In this document: positions 1 to 7,193 of the stretch, one piece after another
Numbering within the stretch: position 1 is the first letter of the stretch
Layout: the number at the start of each line of letters is the position of its first letter
Assembly (NCBI GenBank): GCA_003574895.1
Contig: PJFB01000017.1
Location: 1 to 64,000 of the forward strand
DNA length: 64,000 nucleotides
Reading direction: 5' to 3'
Origin: Geobacter sp.
Lineage (GTDB): Bacteria; Desulfobacterota; Desulfuromonadia; Geobacterales; Pseudopelobacteraceae
Translations under genes and position numbers: made by a program
The notes under the pieces: generated by a model
The model's input: only the letters and a program-made list of their open reading frames with translations
The model's database searches: none
What the model was told of the DNA's origin: nothing

Positions 1-1
1 A

Positions 2-178
2 TTCATGACAGTAGCCGACGCTGCCGGTGTTGCCCAGTACGACTCCAGCACAACGGAAGGCAAAGTTAACTACGGCAAGACAGTTGCCGAGCAGACCGCC
101 GCTTACTATGGCCGTCCTGCCACCGCCTTTGGCCCCAACGCACGTAACCTTTGCAACAAGTGCCACGCCAAAGACTAA
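2..178 (+). CDS. OmcS-like multiheme cytochrome c, C-terminal fragment (cut by window edge)
   Basis: Only the last 58 codons are visible; the start lies outside the window. The visible protein matches the C-terminus of the six-heme cytochrome at 930-2240 in all but four positions (I/V, S/A, N/T, Y/N) and ends with the same heme attachment tail LCNKCHAKD. It is therefore an adjacent, nearly identical paralog, most likely another extracellular OmcS-type cytochrome. The DNA differs mainly at synonymous positions, so this is a tandem gene duplication that has had some time to diverge. A strong hairpin follows the stop codon. The number of hemes in the whole protein cannot be seen here; six is the inference from its neighbour. 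Confidence 0.9.
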   Translation, partial: FMTVADAAGVAQYDSSTTEGKVNYGKTVAEQTAAYYGRPATAFGPNARNLCNKCHAKD

Positions 179-225
179 GGTCGAGCAACAGCAGTTGACT
201 TAGAAAAGTAGAAGTAAGCTGAAAA

Positions 226-269
226 CAACAAGTCCGGCCACCCAATGGGGAGCCGGACTTGTTGCGTTT
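226..269 (+). terminator. Intrinsic-terminator-like hairpin after the first cytochrome
   Basis: A perfect 13-bp inverted repeat, CAACAAGTCCGGC at 226-238 with its complement at 252-264, encloses a 13-base loop and is followed by a short T-containing stretch (CGTTTG). It lies 47 bases after the stop of the first gene. The T-tract is weak, so termination efficiency is uncertain. Confidence 0.7.
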
Positions 270-816
270 GGGGGAAGGAACTTTTAGCCGGCAAATAATG
301 GCATTACGCATAATGCTGGCACACGATATCTGCTATATGAGATTTAATTAAATTGGCGTAAAATGTCGATTTATTTGACACTTAGCAAAAATAATCAACC
401 ATCTGAAATTATAGGCAATAATAATTAAAACCATTTTAGTCAAAAAACTTCTTAATTTCCCCACCTGTGTCTCAATACTACGAAATCATTTAACTATTAC
501 TATGTAAATTTCACTAATTCAAAAAATCTAATATTTTAATCTGACGATAATTCTGACAAAAGCTCGCAAGGTTGCATACTGTATGCAATTTTCGGAGAAA
601 CATAAATATGAATATAGATATAGATAAAAATATGCAACAAACGGTAATTGTAATAATTATTAAATGAGTCAAGTAATGTTAATGCAATATAATGTGCTGA
701 TTTATCGAACCTTTGTTTACAGGAATCAATTTATTGGGGGTGTGTATACAAAAAATCCAGTTATTAATGAAAGTTACTGACTTGGCATTTTCGTTGCTCT
801 GGGGTGATTAAATCAA
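270..816. other. Long AT-rich intergenic region upstream of the riboswitch
   Basis: No convincing coding frame is present on either strand. The stretch is much more AT-rich than the flanking genes, contains a 17-base palindrome at 572-588 and leads into the riboswitch at 817. It probably carries the promoter and operators of the OmcS-like gene. No well-spaced sigma-70 -35/-10 pair stood out. Confidence 0.6.
572..588. promoter_or_regulatory. Perfect palindrome, possible operator
   Basis: TTGCATACTGTATGCAA consists of two perfect 8-base arms around one central base. It lies in the AT-rich region about 230 bases upstream of the riboswitch. Such symmetric sites are typical of dimeric regulators, but no matching regulator was identified, so the role is an inference. 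Confidence 0.35.
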
Positions 817-908
817 TCCTCCGTACAATCGTAAACCCATCGGAAGGTGGGGACACAAAACCACGGATCCCAAGTTCATTTGAACCGGATGGCCGGGTTG
901 CCGGAGAT
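817..908 (+). promoter_or_regulatory. GEMM-I-type cyclic-dinucleotide riboswitch
   Basis: A closing helix can form between CTCCG (819-823) and CGGAG (902-906). Inside it are the elements of the GEMM-I class in order: GTAAACC, a short arm capped by a GGAA tetraloop, GGGACACAAAACC, a second arm with GTTC/GAAC, and the closing segment GGGTTGCCG. These correspond to the GCAAACC, GNRA loop, GGGACGCAAAGCC and GGGGTTACCG segments of known aptamers. Members of the class sense c-di-GMP or, in a Geobacter-rich subgroup, cyclic AMP-GMP. The aptamer ends about 10 bases before the Shine-Dalgarno sequence AGGAGG of the cytochrome gene. The segment CCAACC next to that site could pair with GGGTTG of the aptamer, suggesting control of translation or of folding near the start. 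Which ligand is bound cannot be settled by eye. Confidence 0.82.
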
Positions 909-929
909 AAACCAACCAGGAGGATGAAA

Positions 930-2240
930 ATGAAGAAAGGGATCAAAGTAGTACTAGCAGCAGCATCGGCGCTCCTGATCAGTGCACCGGCCTTTGCCTT
1001 TCACTCAGGCGGCGTTGGCGAATGCGAAGGGTGTCACACGATGCACAACTCGTTGGATGGCGTGGCAGTAGCTACCGGTATGCCGCAGTACCAGGCTGGC
1101 CCGTATCTGCTCAAGGCTCAGGACGCCTCAGGTTCCTGTCTGAACTGCCACAATGCCAATGAAACCACTGGCGGCAGCTACCATATTTCCAGTAACAGTG
1201 GCGATTACGCTGCTGGCGTGGCTCCGGCCGAATATACACCTGGTGGTGACTTCGGCTGGTTGAAAAAGACTTACAATTTCAGTATCCGCAATAATCCAAC
1301 AAGCGATCCTGGCGAAACTCATGGCCACAACATTGTAGCAGTTGATTTTGGTTATGTAGCAGACTCCAGGTTGCTCACTGCTCCCGGCGGAAGTTATCCT
1401 GCTGCCAATTTGGCTTGCTCCAGCTGCCATGATCCCCATGGACAGTACCGTCGTCTTGCCAACGGAACCCAGGCAAGAACCGGTCTGCCAATCTTCAATT
1501 CCGGTTCTTATAACAGCAGTGCCGACCCAATCTCTGGCGTAGGCGCAGTTGGTGTGTACCGTATCCTGGCCGGGGTTGGCTATCAGCCCAAGTCTCTCAC
1601 AGGCTCTTATGCATTTACCTACCCTGCACCGGATGCGGTTGCTCCTTCAACCTACAACCGCTCCGAGGCAACTGCCCAGACACACGTGGCCTATGGTAAG
1701 GGTATGTCAGAGTACTGCGCCAACTGCCACACCAAGATGCTGGAAAACGGTTTCACCTCCGGCATGAAAGGTCTTGTTCATCCTGCCGGTAACGGTGCCA
1801 AACTGACTGCTCCGATTGTAGCCAATTACAATGCTTACGTAACCTCGGGCATCATGACCAATACCGACCCAACAAAGGCATACAGTACCTTGGTGCCATT
1901 CGAACTTGGCACGGCAGATTACAGCGTTCTTAAGCCGCTGGCAGTTAACACTGACGACAAGGATCAGTCAGCTTCCACCAGTGCCAACGTTTCTTGTCTC
2001 TCCTGCCACCGCGCTCATGCATCCGGTTTCGAGAGCATGGCCCGCTACAGCCTGACCAACGAGTTCATGACCATTGCGGACTCTGCCGGTGTTGCCCAGT
2101 ATGATTCCAGCACAACCGAAGGCAAGGTCAACTACGGCAAGAACGTTGCCGAGCAGACCGCAGCCTACTATGGCCGCCCTGCAACTGCCTTTGGCCCTTA
2201 TGCACGTAACCTTTGCAACAAGTGCCACGCCAAAGACTAG
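930..2240 (+). CDS. omcS: OmcS-like six-heme extracellular cytochrome c (nanowire subunit family)
   Basis: This 436-residue secreted cytochrome resembles Geobacter OmcS, whose subunits polymerise into conductive filaments outside the cell. It has a signal peptide ending in SAPAFA, then a mature start FHSGGVGECEGCHTMH typical of the family. Six CXXCH motifs are visible: CEGCH, CLNCH, CSSCH, CANCH, CLSCH and CNKCH. The histidine three residues after the first heme histidine (CHTMH) corresponds to OmcS His16, which ligates a heme of the neighbouring subunit. Length and heme number equal those of OmcS. The start at 930 is chosen because AGGAGG lies six bases upstream; an upstream in-frame extension would run through the riboswitch. 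A paralog precedes it and two more follow. A terminator hairpin follows at 2271. The gene symbol reflects homology, not proven orthology. Confidence 0.88.
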   Translation: MKKGIKVVLAAASALLISAPAFAFHSGGVGECEGCHTMHNSLDGVAVATGMPQYQAGPYLLKAQDASGSCLNCHNANETTGGSYHISSNSGDYAAGVAPAEYTPGGDFGWLKKTYNFSIRNNPTSDPGETHGHNIVAVDFGYVADSRLLTAPGGSYPAANLACSSCHDPHGQYRRLANGTQARTGLPIFNSGSYNSSADPISGVGAVGVYRILAGVGYQPKSLTGSYAFTYPAPDAVAPSTYNRSEATAQTHVAYGKGMSEYCANCHTKMLENGFTSGMKGLVHPAGNGAKLTAPIVANYNAYVTSGIMTNTDPTKAYSTLVPFELGTADYSVLKPLAVNTDDKDQSASTSANVSCLSCHRAHASGFESMARYSLTNEFMTIADSAGVAQYDSSTTEGKVNYGKNVAEQTAAYYGRPATAFGPYARNLCNKCHAKD

Positions 2241-2270
2241 TGTGAAGCGACATAAGTTTGCCTGAAAATT

Positions 2271-2316
2271 AGTACAAGGCTGCCGGAGCTAAATACCGAC
2301 AGTCTTGTACTTTTTT
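2271..2316 (+). terminator. Intrinsic terminator after the OmcS-like gene
   Basis: AGTACAAG (2271-2278) pairs with CTTGTACT (2304-2311), with inner CTG/CAG and CGG/CCG pairing, and is followed by TTTTTT. It lies about 30 bases after the stop codon, so the riboswitch-controlled cytochrome may be transcribed largely as a single gene. Confidence 0.8.
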
Positions 2317-2424
2317 GTATCGGCAAATAAATACCTTGGATTGGTTATCCGACTGTAGCAAGTAGATTTATGGGGATGCATGTTGTTAGGCGGGTTCATG
2401 ACAAACAATGAGGAGGTTGCGCAT

Positions 2425-3303
2425 ATGATCGGAAGGAAATTTAAGTCGGTCTGCAGTTGTTGTTTTGCTGTGATCGGGTTGGCGGCACTGCTGTTTTTGA
2501 CAGCTTGCGGTGCCAAGAGCGAACGCCCCCAGGGAGCGGCTACGACCCAGAAAGTGAGTATCCAGCACCTGGCAACGGCACCAGCTGTGGGGAAGGTGGG
2601 TATGGTTTATTTCAACACAACGGACAATCGTGAGTACATCTTCGATGGCTCCGGCTGGGTGCCACACGACAAATCTATTGACACGTATTACCCGGCGGCT
2701 GATTCCAAAACAGTTGCTTCTCTTGATCCGTGCACCGAATATGCCTGTAATCCTGGCGGAGCTCATAAAAAACACAGCAGTTACAACTGTTCCAGCTGTC
2801 ACATGATGCACGGTCCCACAAGGTTCGATCCGAATGGCCCGGCTGTTATCCAACCGACAGCTACCAATCCCAATCCGCTCAAGCCGGCCTTCGAGGCATC
2901 CGACAACACTTGCTCGAATATTGCTTGTCATGCCGTGCCAACCGGGACGTTCAGCTATTATTTCCCCGGTGGGGATGGCGAGTCGTATCTGACGACGGTT
3001 ACCTACGGTTCTGCCGCCACTGGTGCTACGTCGCCTTCCTGGTATGCCCTTCCCGGAACCGGTGCCTGCAACGCTTGTCATGGAAATCCTCCCAAGAACG
3101 GGTCCAATGGCTCCAATGTATGGCACAGCGGCTACCATGCCAATCAGGGCCCCACTGGCGCGGCTAACCAATGCCAGTTCTGCCATCCGGACGCCGTCAG
3201 CACCAATGGTCAGGCTACGGCTATCACCAACCCGGCCTTACATTCCAATGGAGTGGTTAATGTTCAGGTCAGGTTCAAGTCGTCCTGCTTCGGATGCCAC
3301 TGA
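2425..3303 (+). CDS. Multiheme cytochrome lipoprotein with CX4CH and CXXCH motifs
   Basis: A 292-residue protein with a lipoprotein signal (hydrophobic stretch ending LLFLTAC), so probably anchored in the outer membrane. It contains CSSCH, an expanded CSNIACH (CX4CH), CNACH, CQFCH and a terminal CFGCH, giving four standard and one expanded heme motif. The combination of CX4CH followed by CXXCH is a known Geobacter cytochrome repeat. The start at 2425 follows AGGAGG by eight bases. Between the lipobox and the first heme there is a segment with KVGMVYFNTTDNREYIFDG, similar to short beta-rich domains of surface proteins. The next cytochrome begins 33 bases downstream, so the two form an operon. 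Likely role: passing electrons between the outer membrane and extracellular cytochromes (inference). Confidence 0.85.
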   Translation: MIGRKFKSVCSCCFAVIGLAALLFLTACGAKSERPQGAATTQKVSIQHLATAPAVGKVGMVYFNTTDNREYIFDGSGWVPHDKSIDTYYPAADSKTVASLDPCTEYACNPGGAHKKHSSYNCSSCHMMHGPTRFDPNGPAVIQPTATNPNPLKPAFEASDNTCSNIACHAVPTGTFSYYFPGGDGESYLTTVTYGSAATGATSPSWYALPGTGACNACHGNPPKNGSNGSNVWHSGYHANQGPTGAANQCQFCHPDAVSTNGQATAITNPALHSNGVVNVQVRFKSSCFGCH

Positions 3304-3336
3304 TAGCTGATCACTATTTGTGAAAGGGAGATGATA

Positions 3337-3990
3337 ATGAAACTATCGATAGCAATCATACTATGTTTTCTTTGCACCGGAACGGCCATGGCCCTCTCGG
3401 TTGCCGATTCAAAGCACAACCTCTCCACAACTGGTGTCGGTGTGCATTCGACTACCGTTACCCAGGTCTGCATCTTCTGCCACTCACCGCACAATGCCAT
3501 GGGCGGCACCTCTTTGTGGGCTCGGCAACTTCCGGACCCCAGCAGCTTCGAGCTTTACCTTGCCAGCCCGACCCTGACTCCTGCGGCATTGAGCGCGCAA
3601 TTCGACAGCAGCAACGTCTCGTTGCTCTGCCTTAGTTGCCATGGTGGAACGCTGGAAAATCTCGGCCCGGATATGGTTGATCCAAATGGGACTTGGTCGA
3701 AATCCGGAGTAAACTGGGATGGCAAGACTCCGGTAAACCACCCGGTGGGGTTCGATTATGCGCTTGCCCAGTCACAAAATCCCACAAAGTTGGGTACCCC
3801 TCTTCAGGTTAGCGCCGCCCTTGGTTCCAGCAACGTTTTCTTGAGATCGAGTTTGACCGGTACAAATTACAGTTCCATGGAGTGTTCCACCTGTCATCTG
3901 GTACACGACAATGCAAACCCTCCTTTTCTGCGGATAGCCAATGCCAATAATGCATTTTGTCTCGCATGCCACATAGACAAGAAATATTGA
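3337..3990 (+). CDS. Secreted tetraheme cytochrome c
   Basis: A 217-residue exported protein with signal peptide MKLSIAIILCFLCTGTAMA and four CXXCH motifs: CIFCH, CLSCH, CSTCH and CLACH. The first motif is followed by SPHN and the third by LVH, supplying distal histidines for bis-His ligation. The start at 3337 is preferred over the ATG at 3331 because AAAGGGA lies about seven bases upstream. It follows the lipoprotein cytochrome directly and is closed by a perfect hairpin at 4001-4036. Probably a periplasmic or extracellular partner of the OmcS-like proteins; the precise partner is unknown. Confidence 0.87.
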   Translation: MKLSIAIILCFLCTGTAMALSVADSKHNLSTTGVGVHSTTVTQVCIFCHSPHNAMGGTSLWARQLPDPSSFELYLASPTLTPAALSAQFDSSNVSLLCLSCHGGTLENLGPDMVDPNGTWSKSGVNWDGKTPVNHPVGFDYALAQSQNPTKLGTPLQVSAALGSSNVFLRSSLTGTNYSSMECSTCHLVHDNANPPFLRIANANNAFCLACHIDKKY

Positions 3991-4000
3991 GCAATTAGCA

Positions 4001-4036
4001 CGTTGCCATGCCCTGGGGGGCCTGGGCATGGCAACG
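4001..4036 (+). terminator. Perfect 13-bp hairpin after the tetraheme cytochrome
   Basis: CGTTGCCATGCCC (4001-4013) and GGGCATGGCAACG (4024-4036) are perfectly complementary around a 10-base loop. No T-tract follows, so it may be an RNA-stability hairpin or a factor-assisted terminator. Confidence 0.6.
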
Positions 4037-4424
4037 AAATATAATGTTGACACAAATGGTCGGGTTAAATAGAATCTAAAGAATGATAAAAATGATACAG
4101 ATTTTCTTGAAGGTGATTTGCTGCAAAATTTGATCGGTCAACTTCTGTCTGACTCAGTAAGTTGTGAGGAGTTGTGACGGTTTTTTTGCAGGGGAAGACA
4201 AAAACCCTGTTATCAGCTAGTTACGGAGCTCAGCAGGTAGTAATCTTAAAATAAATTGAGTTGAGTTATTGTGGTGGAATGTTAAAATACGGAGGTTGCA
4301 AATAGTTATTCTGGTTGATGAATAGATGTATTGCAACAAATGACCGGTCGAATAGAAGTTGCAAGTAATGCTTTCTATAAGAAAACGTTTCCCCGCTCAA
4401 TAAGCGGGAAATGAATAGGCCATA
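4037..4424. other. Intergenic region upstream of the third OmcS-like gene
   Basis: No coding frame was recognised. It contains an inverted repeat TTGCAAC (4331-4337) / GTTGCAA (4358-4364) and a small hairpin CCCGCT/AGCGGG just before the start codon at 4425 that could influence ribosome access. No GEMM-type aptamer was seen here, unlike the region before 930. Confidence 0.45.
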
Positions 4425-5744
4425 ATGTACAGTCCGTCCTTCAAATTGGTTTTGACAAGTCTGGTGTCAGTCACTGTTTTAACCGTCAGCAATGGAAGCG
4501 TGTATGCATTTCATCGTGGTGGTGTTGGTGAGTGTGAAGGGTGTCATACCATGCACAATTCCTACGAAGGACAACCTCTGACTCCAACAAGTCCGGTGGG
4601 AATGTCTGGCAAGTATCTGCTCAAAGGAAGTGACCAGAGTTCTGTCTGCCTGAATTGCCACCAAAAGGCCGGGGACATCGGCCCCACCGGATTTCATGTC
4701 AGCACTGCCGACACGGACATGCCGACCGGCACACCTCCCAGGCAACTGACGCCGGGCGGCGATTTCGGCTGGTTGAAAAAGTCCTACACCTGGATTCCCA
4801 GCCTTGGGGCTACCACCCAGACCAGCGTCGGCGATAATCATGGCCACAACATCGTTGCCCAGGATTACGGATACTTCCCGGATGCTTACCGAACTACGTC
4901 ACCAGGCGGCAATTATCCTTCAACCTATCTGGGTTGCACCAGCTGCCACGATCCCCACGGCATATATCGTCGCCTGAGCGATGGCAGCATCAGTACCAGC
5001 GGCGCCACAATCAAGGGCTCCGGCTCCCTGGTCGGCAGTGCCGATCCCGACCCCCAAGGGGCTGTGGGCGTATACCGGCTGCTGGGCGGGGTGGGTTACA
5101 ACCCGAAATCCCTGAGCGGCGGTTTTGCCTTCAGTTACAATCCACCCGCAGCGGTTGCGCCGGACATTTACAACCGTTCGGAGTCCAGCACTCAGACCAG
5201 GGTTGCCTACGGCTCCGGCATGTCCGACTGGTGCCGCAACTGTCACGCCAATATCCATACCGATGCCGCGCTGACGCCGCTCAAACACCCGGCAGGCAGC
5301 CCCAACGGCAATCTGAGTGTTGATTACACCAGCTACTACGACCAGTACGTCAAGGACGGCGACATGACGGGAATGGAGGCGAACGCCTACCTGTCGCTTG
5401 TGCCGTTCGAGGCTGGCACCTCCAATTATGCCACTCTCAAATCAATTGTGACCAATACCCCGACCAAGGGGCCATCCACTACGGATGGCACGCCGGCGGT
5501 GATGTGCCTCTCCTGCCATCGCGCCCATGCCAGCGGTTGGGACGGCAGCATGCGCTGGAACAACCAGACCGCCAATATCGTCTACAACGGCAAATACTCC
5601 CAGGAAACCGACGCATTCCAACCCTACGGTCAGGGCAGGAACTCCCTTGAGGCACAGAAGGCCTACTACGATATCCCTGCCACGCTTTTTTCCAGCACGC
5701 AGAGACCTCTGTGCTACAAGTGCCACGCCACCGGCACCAAATAA
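4425..5744 (+). CDS. OmcS-like six-heme extracellular cytochrome c, paralog
   Basis: A 439-residue exported cytochrome closely related to the one at 930-2240. After the signal peptide the mature start is FHRGGVGECEGCHTMH, again with the histidine equivalent to OmcS His16 that bridges subunits. Six heme motifs are visible: CEGCH, CLNCH, CTSCH, CRNCH, CLSCH and CYKCH. Shared family stretches include TPGGDFGWLKKSY, GHNIVAQDYGY and CLSCHRAHASGW. The ATG at 4425 has only a weak upstream ribosome site next to a small hairpin. It appears to lead an operon: the propeller lipoprotein begins 16 bases after the stop codon, followed by the barrel and secretion-type genes. Probably a second filament-type cytochrome, with the downstream genes serving its export (inference). 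Confidence 0.87.
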   Translation: MYSPSFKLVLTSLVSVTVLTVSNGSVYAFHRGGVGECEGCHTMHNSYEGQPLTPTSPVGMSGKYLLKGSDQSSVCLNCHQKAGDIGPTGFHVSTADTDMPTGTPPRQLTPGGDFGWLKKSYTWIPSLGATTQTSVGDNHGHNIVAQDYGYFPDAYRTTSPGGNYPSTYLGCTSCHDPHGIYRRLSDGSISTSGATIKGSGSLVGSADPDPQGAVGVYRLLGGVGYNPKSLSGGFAFSYNPPAAVAPDIYNRSESSTQTRVAYGSGMSDWCRNCHANIHTDAALTPLKHPAGSPNGNLSVDYTSYYDQYVKDGDMTGMEANAYLSLVPFEAGTSNYATLKSIVTNTPTKGPSTTDGTPAVMCLSCHRAHASGWDGSMRWNNQTANIVYNGKYSQETDAFQPYGQGRNSLEAQKAYYDIPATLFSSTQRPLCYKCHATGTK

Positions 5745-5760
5745 CGGCTTGGAGCCAAAG

Positions 5761-7185
5761 ATGAATTATAAGGAAGCCGCTGTGCCGATAAGAATCATCC
5801 TGATCATCGTAATTGCGTGCCTGAGTGCAGGCTGCATGCAGGTGCGCCAGGCCGTGAAGCGCCCCTTGGGAGACGATGGCGAGCTGTTCCTGTACTGCGA
5901 GCCCTTCCCACAGGATGCCAGCCGGCTGCAGTTTCAGGTCGAAAGTGTGTCAGCGGTCCGCGACGACGGCCTTACTGTCCCCCTGACGCAGGAAATGAAG
6001 GATTTTGCCCTTCTGGACATGCAGCGCCAGCGCCTGTTTGCCCATGGGATCCTGCCTGCCGGCCGCTACAAGGGGATCGCCATCAAGCTCAAAAGCGCGA
6101 GCCTTCTCGGTGAAGACGGCACCGGCCGGTTGCTGGTACCTGAAAGGCCCTATGAAAACAATGCCCTGTTCATGGTCAAAAATGGCAAGGCAACCGTCGT
6201 CACCCTGGAGCTGAATTACCGCGCCGCACTTGCGGACAGAGTCACGCTGCACCCGGCGTTCGATGCCAGGATACCTCCGGTGCCGCTGCCCGAGCTGACC
6301 GGCTACCTCACCAATTTCGCCTCCAACACCATCACTGTTTTCGACCGGCGTTCCGCCGGGATTGGCGCCATGATCGAGACCGGCCGCGGGCCCGCCGGCA
6401 TTGCCCTTGACAAGGTCAGGATGCTGGCCTATGTGGCGCTTGCAGGGGAGGACACGATCGGTGTCATCGATGTCAAGGACAACGAATTCATCGACCGGAT
6501 CAGGTTGAATCCCGGTGATTCACCCCATTTCCTGGTCATAACCCCGGACGGCAAAACAGCGGTAACAGCCAACACCCGCTCCAATACCGTCAGCATCGTT
6601 GACCTGCAGAGCCGGTTCGAGGTGGCCCGAATCCCGGTAGGCAACGAGCCGGAATATCTGCTTATGGACCGCAACGGCAGGCGGGTCTATGTCTTCAACA
6701 GGCTTTCCAACAGCATTTCGGTGGTGGATATTGCCGCCCGCGCCATAGCCGCCACCTTGGTGACCGAGTCCGGGCCGATCTACGGCCAGTTGAGCAGCAA
6801 GGGAGACCGTCTGTTCGTGTTCCATGACATGTCGCCCAATATCCTGGTTTACCAGTTGGACGGCCAAGGCGCCACAAGAAGGATCTATGCCGGCATGGGG
6901 GTCAGGGCGATGAAGGTCAATCCCGCCACTGACCGGATTTATGTGGGCAATCGGATGGGCGGAATCATTGATGTCTACGACCCGTTCACGCTTACCGCGG
7001 GAGATTTTCTCAACGCCGAGGGCGGGGCTAGTTACATGACGATCGATGGTGAAGAAAACAACCTGCTGATCATCCATCCCCGCGAACGGCTGCTTCGGTT
7101 TATCAACCTGATCAGTAAAAAGGAAAATGGGCTGCTGGATACCGGTGCGGAGCCATACAGCCTGGTGATTTTTGGTGAACGGTAA
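5761..7185 (+). CDS. YVTN-type beta-propeller lipoprotein
   Basis: A 474-residue lipoprotein with the lipobox LSAGC near residue 20. The first third has a beta-rich domain of unknown role; the rest consists of propeller blades, with recurring segments such as TGYLTNFASNTITVFD, AYVALAGEDTIGVIDV and VTANTRSNTVSIVDL. Propellers of this type act as scaffolds or binding platforms. It sits between an OmcS-like cytochrome and an outer-membrane barrel with very short spacing (16 and 8 bases), so it is co-expressed with them and could help assemble or anchor the cytochrome at the cell surface (inference). Start chosen at the ATG directly before the lipoprotein signal. Confidence 0.82.
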   Translation: MNYKEAAVPIRIILIIVIACLSAGCMQVRQAVKRPLGDDGELFLYCEPFPQDASRLQFQVESVSAVRDDGLTVPLTQEMKDFALLDMQRQRLFAHGILPAGRYKGIAIKLKSASLLGEDGTGRLLVPERPYENNALFMVKNGKATVVTLELNYRAALADRVTLHPAFDARIPPVPLPELTGYLTNFASNTITVFDRRSAGIGAMIETGRGPAGIALDKVRMLAYVALAGEDTIGVIDVKDNEFIDRIRLNPGDSPHFLVITPDGKTAVTANTRSNTVSIVDLQSRFEVARIPVGNEPEYLLMDRNGRRVYVFNRLSNSISVVDIAARAIAATLVTESGPIYGQLSSKGDRLFVFHDMSPNILVYQLDGQGATRRIYAGMGVRAMKVNPATDRIYVGNRMGGIIDVYDPFTLTAGDFLNAEGGASYMTIDGEENNLLIIHPRERLLRFINLISKKENGLLDTGAEPYSLVIFGER

Positions 7186-7193
7186 GAAGAACG

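Noticed and set aside
804-929. In-frame upstream extension of the OmcS-like gene at 930
   Set aside because: The stretch overlaps the riboswitch, has no ribosome site and would put residues before a clear signal peptide; AGGAGG points to 930.
2386-3186. Long open frame antisense to the lipoprotein cytochrome
   Set aside because: No known motif and no ribosome site; it is the complementary frame of a gene with clear heme motifs.
4037-4424. Second GEMM riboswitch in front of the third OmcS-like gene
   Set aside because: The conserved GEMM segments (AAACC, GGGAC-CAAA, GGTT-CCG) were looked for and not found, nor before 17825.
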